A stretch of 64,000 bases of DNA from Elizabethkingia occulta. Lineage in GTDB: Bacteria; Bacteroidota; Bacteroidia; Flavobacteriales; Weeksellaceae. The DNA is taken from NCBI RefSeq assembly GCF_002023715.1, contig NZ_MAHX01000004.1, positions 26,197-90,196 on the forward strand, given 5' to 3'. A model generated the notes under the pieces. It was not told the DNA's origin, ran no database searches, and was given only the letters and a program-made list of their open reading frames with translations. Position numbers and translations under genes: made by a program. Of the stretch, positions 8,128-16,050 are shown in pieces (the first letter of the stretch is position 1; each line of letters starts with the position of its first letter).

Positions 8128-10173
8128 ATGAATAGTATAACTACATATAGAAGCTGTAGCAGAATATTTTCAGCATTATTCTCAGCTTTACTTTTAATAT
8201 TCTCAGTAGCAAGTTGTTCTCCGGATAATAACGATGCTTCATCTGTTGGAGGAGAGGGGATGAAAATGGTGATAAAAATAGACGGAGTAATAGGTACTGA
8301 GGTTATTCAGCCAGTTAGTAAAATGGCGGTAGCATCAGTAAATAGTACCATGCCCCTTACAGGAAATACTTCCGGACTCACTACAGCCAGCGGCTTTATT
8401 GCAGATGCCAAAGCGGAACAGATACCTATGAACACAACAGGAAACCAGATGCTGAGATCTGCAATCGCAAGCACAGGTAATTTGAATAACAATCTTATAG
8501 CGGCAACACAGCCAATGCCGGTAGGTTATACATACCGTATATTAATTTATGATAAAACTACAGGATTATTATGGAAAACGCTGCAAGCTACTTCCGGAAC
8601 AGCAGTATCTCTGGATGCAGTAAAAGGAGGTACTTATACGTGGTATGCATACTCTTATAATAATAACGAAGCTATACCAGAGCCATCTAATACAGCAAAT
8701 CCTGCTATAGATACAGCAATAGATAAAGATTTACTCTACGCGACAGGAGAGGTGGTAGTTGCTAAGACTCCTCAGAACCAGCAGGACACCTATAATATAG
8801 CCATTACATTTCAACACAAAGTAGCGCAGGTAAGTGTGAAAGTGGATGCTTCAGTATTAGCAGAATATGCAACTATTAATAGTTTCAAGGCAAGCTTTGC
8901 ACAGAATAATTATCTGAAAAAAGGGACTTTTGATATTAAGGGAGGTAGCATAAGTAATTTACAGGTAATTCCGACAACGGAGATTTTTACAACATTATCA
9001 CCTGCAAATGTATGGGAAGCCAATTATTACACTGCGGATCCTGCAGCGCTAACCTCATATAAAGTGAATATAGATGATCTTCAGGTTCACTTCACTGATG
9101 CTGCACCTGCTGTTGCCGACAGAAACCTTGCAACTTACAATGGAGCTGCAAATAAGCCTTCATTTACTTACAATTTTACCTCTCCGACTTCCGGGCAACG
9201 ATTACTGGGAGTGGCTAATCTATGGTATATGCTTACTTCAAAAAGAATTCTGCATATTTCGAATAACACTAGCTATGGTTATGCTTTAGAGCAAGGACGC
9301 TCCTGGGCTTTTCTGAATGCTAAGGAGAATTTTGGAAATCTGTCTACAAGCTTAGTGAAAATGGCACCGTGGACACCTGGCGGAGGCGCCTGGATTGGAG
9401 GTAATGCTACAGATGATAAAACAGAAAACTGGGTAAACTATAGTGCCAGTACTACCGGTGATAATAATATTATCAATAAGATTAATCCTGCAGATACATC
9501 CAAAAAACCGGATATTATAATTCTTGGATATGATGTTCTTTATATAAGACCGGCTGTGGCCACAGCTTTACTAGACTATATTAATAATAATGGAATTGTA
9601 ATAATGCTGCTCCAGGATAGTGTAGGTGCTGAAAACAGAAGCTTCTTTAACAGCTTGTTTGGCGTATCAAATATTACTCTGGACTCCAATGGAAGTGCTG
9701 GTGCAATGTATCCTTTAGTTGGAACAGATCCTAATGATAAAATACTGAATGGCCAGGTAGGAGATGCACGTGGACAATATTGGGGAGAGGATGCCGGTAC
9801 AACTCTTGGAATTGTAAATGTTCCGTTGAGTCAGGTTACGGTATATTCCTACGGGCAGGCAATTAACAGAACGGGGGCTAATTCCGGAATTACTATGTTC
9901 AAGCACAATACTAAGAACTTTTTCTATGTAGGCGACGGAGGTTTTGTTTCTAACGGTGATCTTACTTCGGCCATTATATGTCCTTTTAACTATGATGCTA
10001 CAACTAAAAGACCATTACCAAAACCATACGGAGATGCAGGAAATGGCTATACTGCGCGGAGTAAGAGTGCATATAATAGTGTTGTAATGGGGAATATTAT
10101 GGTGTGGGCAGCAAGAACATCTGAATTTAATGGCTTTAAACCATGGAAATATGCAGCTCCTCCAACTCCTTAG
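8128..10173 (+). CDS. Fimbrillin-like lipoprotein with distinct C-terminal domain, cassette 1
   Basis: The 681-residue lipoprotein has its lipobox Cys near residue 30 (FSVASC). The N-terminal half resembles Mfa-like fimbrillins: GYTYRILIYDKTTG, YTWYAYSYNNNEAIP, DLLYATGEVVV and a QHKVAQVSVKVD strand. These blocks align in order with the lipoproteins of the other three cassettes. The C-terminal half (about 430-681) is unlike them. It contains PDIIILGYDVLYIRPAVA and YINNNGIVIMLLQD, which read as alternating strands and helices of a class I glutamine-amidotransferase/ThuA-like fold. It may be a surface adhesin or a stalk displaying a Rossmann-type tip. A terminator follows at 10295. Confidence 0.65.
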   Translation: MNSITTYRSCSRIFSALFSALLLIFSVASCSPDNNDASSVGGEGMKMVIKIDGVIGTEVIQPVSKMAVASVNSTMPLTGNTSGLTTASGFIADAKAEQIPMNTTGNQMLRSAIASTGNLNNNLIAATQPMPVGYTYRILIYDKTTGLLWKTLQATSGTAVSLDAVKGGTYTWYAYSYNNNEAIPEPSNTANPAIDTAIDKDLLYATGEVVVAKTPQNQQDTYNIAITFQHKVAQVSVKVDASVLAEYATINSFKASFAQNNYLKKGTFDIKGGSISNLQVIPTTEIFTTLSPANVWEANYYTADPAALTSYKVNIDDLQVHFTDAAPAVADRNLATYNGAANKPSFTYNFTSPTSGQRLLGVANLWYMLTSKRILHISNNTSYGYALEQGRSWAFLNAKENFGNLSTSLVKMAPWTPGGGAWIGGNATDDKTENWVNYSASTTGDNNIINKINPADTSKKPDIIILGYDVLYIRPAVATALLDYINNNGIVIMLLQDSVGAENRSFFNSLFGVSNITLDSNGSAGAMYPLVGTDPNDKILNGQVGDARGQYWGEDAGTTLGIVNVPLSQVTVYSYGQAINRTGANSGITMFKHNTKNFFYVGDGGFVSNGDLTSAIICPFNYDATTKRPLPKPYGDAGNGYTARSKSAYNSVVMGNIMVWAARTSEFNGFKPWKYAAPPTP

Positions 10174-10204
10174 ATGAATAATAAAAGTATAATTAAAAAA
10201 TCAT

Positions 10205-10287
10205 CATTCATTTGTTTGTAAAACTGTTAACTGATTTTTAAATGGTAGTTAAATAACAATATTATCATCACATTTTTGTTTGTTAAC
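10205..10287 (+). repeat. 3'-end element shared by cassettes (copy a)
   Basis: TTTGTTTGTAAAACTGTTA near 10211 and ATTATCATCACATTTTTG near 10261 precede the terminator. Close relatives occur after cassette 4 (about 42530-42576) and, without any cassette before it, at about 32352-32417. Confidence 0.45.
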
Positions 10288-10294
10288 AAGTTTT

Positions 10295-10327
10295 ATCGGG
10301 TAGTCCTAAAAGATTACCCGATTTTTG
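10295..10327 (+). terminator. Terminator of cassette 1
   Basis: ATCGGGTA (10295-10302) pairs with TACCCGAT (10315-10322), followed by a T-rich run. It may also serve the convergent AraC gene. Confidence 0.75.
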
Positions 10328-10343
10328 ATTAAGGCATTATTCT

Positions 10344-11189
10344 TTATTTCTGCTTTCTGTATTCTCCCGGTGTTAGACCTCTGTGCTTTTTAAAAAGTTT
10401 TGAAAGATGGCTTTCATCACTAAACTGCAATTCATAAGCAATTTCGCTCAGGCGGATACTGCTGTGTCGCAGATAGTTTTCTACAAGCTTCAAACGATAA
10501 TCCAGTAAATAGTCTTGATAAGAGATACCAGTCTGCTGTTTGAAATACTCACCAAAATAATTTTCGGAAATTCGGAAATGTTCAGCAATTATTGGAATAC
10601 GTAGTTTTTCTTTGTCTTTTATGTGCTGCTGGATATAGGTGATGATTTTCATAATAGAAAATGCTTTTCGGTTTTTTTCTATATCAGACGTTTCACTTTT
10701 AATAATGTTTCGGGTAATAAGATTCAATAGAATAGAAATACTGTTTCTGATGATGAGGTAGTCCTCCGTTTTGTTTTTGTACTCCCGGGCTATTTGCAGA
10801 ATAAGAGTTTCCGCAAAAGATTCATCATTTTTATTCCGGAATACACATCCTGCACGCGAGTGGTGATTGTTGCTAATATACTGTAGCTTATACAGATTTT
10901 CACAACTTTCTATACGGTCAGCTTCGAGACGTATTTTGTCAATAAACTCAACAGGACACTGAATGGCTATTAGTTCTGCATCTGTACTTTTAAAATAATA
11001 AGCCTGATGCTGTGGAATTATAATGAGTTTTCCTTTTGTGAAATTTATCTGATGGTCTTCATAAGAAAGTTCTCCTTCGCCCTTCACAATATAAACGAAA
11101 CTAAGAAAAGCCTGGGTCCGAAACTGAACAGATTCATTAGCTAGCTTTAATTCCTTTACTGTAATATTTTCTATATGCAGGTTTTTCAT
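10344..11189 (-). CDS. AraC family transcriptional regulator
   Basis: The 281-residue protein has an N-terminal cupin-like sensing domain (about 1-150, with GEGELSYEDHQINFTKGKL). A C-terminal double helix-turn-helix (about 180-281) carries ISENYFGEYFKQQTGISYQ and ends FSDESHLSKLFKKHRGLTPG. It is divergent from the MFS exporter at 11263 with only 73 nt between the starts, so it most likely controls that exporter and its neighbour. The inducer is unknown. Confidence 0.85.
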   Translation of the reverse strand: MKNLHIENITVKELKLANESVQFRTQAFLSFVYIVKGEGELSYEDHQINFTKGKLIIIPQHQAYYFKSTDAELIAIQCPVEFIDKIRLEADRIESCENLYKLQYISNNHHSRAGCVFRNKNDESFAETLILQIAREYKNKTEDYLIIRNSISILLNLITRNIIKSETSDIEKNRKAFSIMKIITYIQQHIKDKEKLRIPIIAEHFRISENYFGEYFKQQTGISYQDYLLDYRLKLVENYLRHSSIRLSEIAYELQFSDESHLSKLFKKHRGLTPGEYRKQK

Positions 11190-11262
11190 ATCCGGACACT
11201 ATATATTCCTCCAAAAGTACAATTTTAACCGTATTAAAAGCGGGTATTTTTGCATAAAAAAA

Positions 11263-12642
11263 ATGAATACTTATTCGAAAAGATGGCAGGCACTAGGTTT
11301 TTTGGTTGCAGGAGCTTTTCTGTCGCCATTGGATTATTTTATTGTTAATATGGCTTTGCCTGCTATACAAAAGGCTTTTAATGCAAGCGACCAGCAATTG
11401 CAGTTGGTTGTTGCTATTTATGGTCTCACCTATGCTGCGTTGGTTGTGTGTGGCGGAAGGCTGGGGGATATCTACGGAAGAAAGAAAATATTTACTCTTG
11501 GATTGTACATTTTCCTGTTTTCCTCCATAGCTTGTGCTTTTTCTCCTGATATTTCCACGCTTATTACCGCCAGACTTTTTCAGGGAGTGGGAGCTTCCCT
11601 TTTGGCTCCGCAAGTATTGGCGTCTGTTCGGGTATTATTCAGCAGTAGTGAGCAGCCAAAGGCAGTAAGTATTTTTAGTGCTGTATTTGGCTTGGCTTCT
11701 GTTGCAGGACAGTTATTGGGTGGACTGCTGCTCAATCTTCACTGGGCAGGGTTCTCATGGGAAATGGTATTTCTGGTAAACGTTCCGGTTACCATTGTTT
11801 GCATTACAGGTATTCATTTTACCATGGATAATAATAAAGATCCAAAATTATCCGGGATTGATTATAAAGGAGCGTTCCTGCTTATTCTTGCCTTGTTACT
11901 CTTTATTTGCTCACTTATTTTTGGAAGAGAATACCATTGGGCATGGTGGATCTTTTGCACCATGATAGCAGGATTGAGCCTTCTTATAGTATTTTTTAGA
12001 TACGAAGTAAAACGGCATCAGCAGAATAGAGCAGTTCTTATAGATCCAGGCTTGTTACTGGATAAACAATTTTCATTAAGTCTTCCGGTAATATTTTTTT
12101 ACAACTTTACAGCCGGTTTATTTATTTGCTATCCATACTATTTACAACAATTTCTGCATTATTCGCCAATGGATACGGGGTTAGCTATTGTTCCTTATGG
12201 ATTAGCATTTTTCTTTGGGCCTTTAATTTCTCAAAGAGTAAAATTTCCTGTCAATACTTTAATTTACATAGGTTTGGGAATACTTATAGTAGGTTTTTCA
12301 ACGAGTTCAATGCTCTTTTACCTATGGCAGAAGCCTTCATTGGCGACTGATATTACATTGTTTCTGGCAGGACTTGGACATGGTGTTATTATGCCGGTTA
12401 TGATGCGAACTGCTATCGCATTGGTGAATAAAGAAAGAGCAGGGCAGGCCTCTGCTTTGGTAAGTATTAGCATGCAGATTGGTGGGGTAACAGGTGGGGC
12501 TATTATCGGAACCATATTTTTTAGTACAATAAATATCCTGAGTTTTCCAAAAGCTTTTGCATTGGCCATTTTAATGATTGCTTTATTTCAGGTTACCGGA
12601 CTCTATATTAATGCTAAGCTGAAAAAATATATCAAGAAATAA
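11263..12642 (+). CDS. MFS transporter, DHA2-type drug exporter
   Basis: The 459-residue polytopic inner-membrane protein opens with a DHA2-family first helix (DYFIVNMALPAIQKAF). Motif A is GGRLGDIYGRKKIF near residue 65. ARLFQGVGASLLAPQ near 105 and AVFGLASVAGQLLGGLL near 140 are typical of proton-driven drug exporters. The AraC regulator is divergent and a small SnoaL-like gene follows 21 nt downstream, giving a regulator-exporter-accessory set. The substrate cannot be read from the sequence. Confidence 0.85.
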   Translation: MNTYSKRWQALGFLVAGAFLSPLDYFIVNMALPAIQKAFNASDQQLQLVVAIYGLTYAALVVCGGRLGDIYGRKKIFTLGLYIFLFSSIACAFSPDISTLITARLFQGVGASLLAPQVLASVRVLFSSSEQPKAVSIFSAVFGLASVAGQLLGGLLLNLHWAGFSWEMVFLVNVPVTIVCITGIHFTMDNNKDPKLSGIDYKGAFLLILALLLFICSLIFGREYHWAWWIFCTMIAGLSLLIVFFRYEVKRHQQNRAVLIDPGLLLDKQFSLSLPVIFFYNFTAGLFICYPYYLQQFLHYSPMDTGLAIVPYGLAFFFGPLISQRVKFPVNTLIYIGLGILIVGFSTSSMLFYLWQKPSLATDITLFLAGLGHGVIMPVMMRTAIALVNKERAGQASALVSISMQIGGVTGGAIIGTIFFSTINILSFPKAFALAILMIALFQVTGLYINAKLKKYIKK

Positions 12643-12663
12643 TAACTAAATATTACAATAAAG

Positions 12664-13050
12664 ATGAACAACAAAGAAAAAATCGTTGCGGAGTTAAATG
12701 GGTTCTGCGAAAATATCGAAAAATGGTTCAGAGGAGAAGAAAATCAGGAAGCACTTTATAATAAGATTCTTTCAGGGTTTTCTCCAGATTTCAGGATGGT
12801 TAATGGTGATGGTAATGCTGTGTCATTTCATATGTTTTCCGATTGGTTGCCTACTGTATACGGGAGGTTCCCGACACGCAGTGTTGCACTGGAAAATATA
12901 GATGTTCAGTATTCCGACAGACATGGTATAGCAACCTATACCGAAATACAGATTACCGGAGATATAAATAATCAGAGAAGGGCATCTGCAGTTTTCCTTT
13001 TAGAAGAAGATAAAGCATTATGGCTGCATCTTATTGAAGAGTGGATTTAA
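12664..13050 (+). CDS. SnoaL/DUF4440-like small protein
   Basis: The 128-residue cytosolic protein shows NTF2-like features: an opening amphipathic helix (VAELNGFCENIEKWFRGEEN), a central FSPDFRMVNGDG strand, and a closing strand with ALWLHLIEEWI. It lies 21 nt after the exporter and before a strong terminator, so it belongs to that operon. It might process or bind the exported compound, but that is inference. Confidence 0.55.
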   Translation: MNNKEKIVAELNGFCENIEKWFRGEENQEALYNKILSGFSPDFRMVNGDGNAVSFHMFSDWLPTVYGRFPTRSVALENIDVQYSDRHGIATYTEIQITGDINNQRRASAVFLLEEDKALWLHLIEEWI

Positions 13051-13081
13051 TTATTTAATTCATTCAGAGATTTATGAAAAA

Positions 13082-13105
13082 AAGCCCTATGAAGGGCTTT
13101 TTTTT
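13082..13105 (+). terminator. Terminator between 12664-13050 and the bestrophin gene
   Basis: AAGCCCT (13082-13088) pairs with AGGGCTT (13093-13099) over ATGA and is followed by a run of T. The A run before the stem may let it act on both strands. Confidence 0.8.
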
Positions 13106-13128
13106 ATAAATAGAATTGAAGTTTTATA

Positions 13129-14157
13129 TTATACCAGGACTCCATTTTTAGAAGTGATACCCTCAGGAAGATCATCTTTATTTTCTCCAATTATCTGAAG
13201 CATATCTATTTCAATCGTTCTGCAGATGGAAAGCATCGGAATGTCAAACATTAGTCCGGCAAAAGGATTCTCGGAATAATCACCTACTAATTCCATTACA
13301 ATATAAATCCATCCTATTACCACACAAAACGGAACGCTTAGCAGTATACCCCAGTTTCCAAGCTTGGCAAACTCATTTACAAGTCCCAGTGGCAACAACA
13401 TCATAAAAATAATGTTGAAGATAAAAGCAGTACTTGCAAATTGCCGTGGTGAAGGAAACTTTTTAATTCTTTCAGCTTGTCCCTGATAATCATAAAACAG
13501 GTTCAGGCATTCCTGAAGCTGCATTTGATTAAAATCAGAAATATCCTTACTATTTTTTAGTTCATTAACATCCTTAGCCTGTTGTGATATCAGAAAAGTG
13601 GCAAAGTTTTTATACTCCGACTGTAATGCTGCTTCCTCCTCAGAAAGATATTTATTTAAAAAAATAGGCGTTCTTCCATAGTCCGGAAATCCCGCTTTAA
13701 TAAGTCTGTTACGTCTTTGGTCTACATTTATTCCATGTTTCTCAATACTGATATGTTCCCATTCAGTAGGAACCAGAAGTTGCTCCCGGAATGCATATAA
13801 CCATGCAATATGGCGGTAAGCTATTTTCTTTCTTTTCTTTTCCAGTTCAAGATCACTTTCTTCGGCTGTATTAAAGGCATAAAGCATAGATGTAAGCGAC
13901 CGGCTGGAGTTCACGATACCACCCCATATTTTACGGGCCTCCCATAGTCTGTCATATGCCTGATTATTTTTAAAGCCTACATAGAAAGCTTCAGCAGTAC
14001 CAATTAATGCTACAGGTACCCATGGAATAACCATCCATTGCCATTTGAAAAAATAAAAAAGTGCAGCTACCAATGTACACCATAATGTAAGTATAATAAC
14101 ATGGAGGCCTGATAGATTCAGAATTTGCCTGTAATTAATGTATTTGGTTGTGATCAT
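13129..14157 (-). CDS. Bestrophin family (UPF0187) ion channel protein
   Basis: The 342-residue membrane protein has a first hydrophobic pair at about residues 18-60, then LIGTAEAFYVGFKNNQAYDR and LWEARKIWGGIVNSSRSL. This Asn-Ala-Tyr-Asp-Arg/Trp-Glu-Ala-Arg block is the hallmark of the family. A second hydrophobic pair lies at about 235-290. Prokaryotic bestrophins form pentameric channels. Charge selectivity cannot be predicted here. It is transcribed alone. Confidence 0.85.
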   Translation of the reverse strand: MITTKYINYRQILNLSGLHVIILTLWCTLVAALFYFFKWQWMVIPWVPVALIGTAEAFYVGFKNNQAYDRLWEARKIWGGIVNSSRSLTSMLYAFNTAEESDLELEKKRKKIAYRHIAWLYAFREQLLVPTEWEHISIEKHGINVDQRRNRLIKAGFPDYGRTPIFLNKYLSEEEAALQSEYKNFATFLISQQAKDVNELKNSKDISDFNQMQLQECLNLFYDYQGQAERIKKFPSPRQFASTAFIFNIIFMMLLPLGLVNEFAKLGNWGILLSVPFCVVIGWIYIVMELVGDYSENPFAGLMFDIPMLSICRTIEIDMLQIIGENKDDLPEGITSKNGVLV

Positions 14158-14408
14158 AAAGATAAATGTGTATCGGGTGTAAACAAAATAAATACCAAAT
14201 TAGCTAAATTCTGGCGAGATAATAGTTATAATATACCCATTATTCAGGTTGTCAGATTATAATAGTTTACCTATTAAAATTAAAAATTATAATCATACAC
14301 TACTAGATATATTTTGTTAATGTTTATAGATTAAATAACCTTAATAATTATAAAGAGACCTATGGTATATTTTTTGAAAGGAAAAAACGATTAAAAAAAT
14401 AAAACTAT

Positions 14409-14993
14409 ATGAAGCGTTCTTATTTAGCAATAGGCATTTTTAGTGCAGCCTTATTATTCTCAGGAAATTTTTCTACTGTTTCTGCTCATGAGCCATTAGT
14501 TAATACTTCTGAAAAAATACAAGTTAATTCAGATTCTGTTAAAGTTGAAAATCTGGCTAAAGAATTAAAGAAACTAAAGCCGATAAGCAGTAATGATTTT
14601 AAATCTAAGTTTAAAAAAGAGATTAATGGATTTAAGCTTACAGAAGTACAAGCTTATGAAGATCCGGAAACAGGTTCTTCCGCTACAGCAAATTATAAGA
14701 AAGGTTCTCAGAATATCTATTTAATGGTAACAGATGGAGCAGGTACCGGAGCAGAACAAGTAAAATCGAGTCTGTTAAACTATCTGGAATTGCAAAAATA
14801 TGAGCAGCCAACAGATAAATCAAAGGTTAAGAATTTCAAAGGTTGGTTAGTTTCCTTTGACTGGAGTATGTTTGAAGGCGACGGACTTACCAGTATCCAA
14901 TATCTGGAAGGAAACAGATATGGCGTTGTGTCATCTGCTAACAAAGTTCCGATCGATGAGTTGGAAAGCTTTTTGAAAAACTTCAGCCTGTAA
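14409..14993 (+). CDS. Secreted protein of unknown function
   Basis: The 194-residue protein has a signal peptide ending near TVSAHEP (residue 27). The mature part is Lys/Glu-rich with predicted strands around SATANYKKGSQNIYLMVTDG and KGWLVSFDWSMFEG. I do not recognise a family. It precedes a YceI lipoprotein with its own leader, so no operon is implied. Confidence 0.6.
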   Translation: MKRSYLAIGIFSAALLFSGNFSTVSAHEPLVNTSEKIQVNSDSVKVENLAKELKKLKPISSNDFKSKFKKEINGFKLTEVQAYEDPETGSSATANYKKGSQNIYLMVTDGAGTGAEQVKSSLLNYLELQKYEQPTDKSKVKNFKGWLVSFDWSMFEGDGLTSIQYLEGNRYGVVSSANKVPIDELESFLKNFSL

Positions 14994-15122
14994 AAAGCAA
15001 TAGATTTATTAGGAACTGAAAATAAAAATCAGTGTTTCTTGATCTATGTTAATGAAACCGCAATCAGGTTTTTTCTATTTTTGTCTCCGAAAATAAACAG
15101 AATTTATAAACAATATAACAAT

Positions 15123-15794
15123 ATGAAAAAAATTAGTTTAATAGCACTAGTAGGAGTAGGATTGCTTGCAGCATCATGTAATAAAGCAAAAACTGATACA
15201 TCAGTAGGAACTGAGCAGACTGTTGCAGAAAGCAAAGGAGAAATGCTAAAAGTAGATTCAGTAGCTTCTGTAGTAAACTGGAAAGCTTTCCACAAAGGAG
15301 GATTCGCACCTCGTTGGGGAACTCTTAATGTAAAATCAGGAGATTTGAGTATTGAAGGTGGACAGGTAACAGCAGGTAACTTTATTATTGATATGACTTC
15401 TATTAAAGTTGATCCGGCTTCAGTAACAGAAGCAGATAAAAAACCTGCAGAACTTGAGGTTCACTTGAAAAGTGCTGACTTCTTTAATGTAGAAAAAAAT
15501 CCTGTTTCTGATTTTAAGATTACAAGTGTAGCAGATTTGAAAGAAACTCCAAAAGATGCTGTTGCAGGAGCTAATAAAACAATAAGCGGAAATCTTACTT
15601 TGTTAGGAAAAACTATGAACGTTACTTTCCCTGCTAAAGTAGATGTTGCTGGTGATACAGCAGCTATTCAGGCTAAATTTACTGTAAACAGAGCCGACTG
15701 GGGAATTAAATTCGGTACTACTGAATCAGATCCAGCTGAATGGATGATTAGCAAAGACATCGAAATCGCAATTGATGTAAAAGCTAAAAAATAA
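15123..15794 (+). CDS. YceI family lipoprotein
   Basis: The ATG at 15123 gives a lipoprotein signal with the box LLAASC (Cys about residue 19). An upstream in-frame start at 15039 would bury that signal and is not preferred. The mature part has YceI features: SVASVVNWKAFHKGGFAPRW at the start of the lipocalin-like barrel, SADFFNVEKNPVSDFKITSV in the middle, and FTVNRADWGIKFG near the end. YceI proteins bind isoprenoid-like or other lipids in the periplasm. Confidence 0.85.
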   Translation: MKKISLIALVGVGLLAASCNKAKTDTSVGTEQTVAESKGEMLKVDSVASVVNWKAFHKGGFAPRWGTLNVKSGDLSIEGGQVTAGNFIIDMTSIKVDPASVTEADKKPAELEVHLKSADFFNVEKNPVSDFKITSVADLKETPKDAVAGANKTISGNLTLLGKTMNVTFPAKVDVAGDTAAIQAKFTVNRADWGIKFGTTESDPAEWMISKDIEIAIDVKAKK

Positions 15795-15826
15795 GTTATT
15801 ATATTTAAAATTTTATATACCAGAAA

Positions 15827-15853
15827 AGGCTTAAACAATGTTTAAGTCTTTTT
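15827..15853 (+). terminator. Terminator after the YceI gene
   Basis: GGCTTAAAC-type and GTTTAAGTC-type arms at about 15828-15849 form a short-loop hairpin with one G-T wobble, followed by six T. The downstream stretch to 16051 shows no gene. Confidence 0.65.
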
Positions 15854-16050
15854 TGTTGCTTAGTTTCTAAGAGTATATAAGTCCGGATATAAAATGTTCT
15901 ATTGAGATAAAGAAGATCCTGCAAATGACTGTTTGCAGGATCTGTGTCTTTAAAGTAAGAGATCTGTGACTAATGAAACAAAAATCTTCTTTAAAGAAGT
16001 GAAAAAATGATATATATGTACTTTTCTGACAACATGAAATCTGTCTGTTC

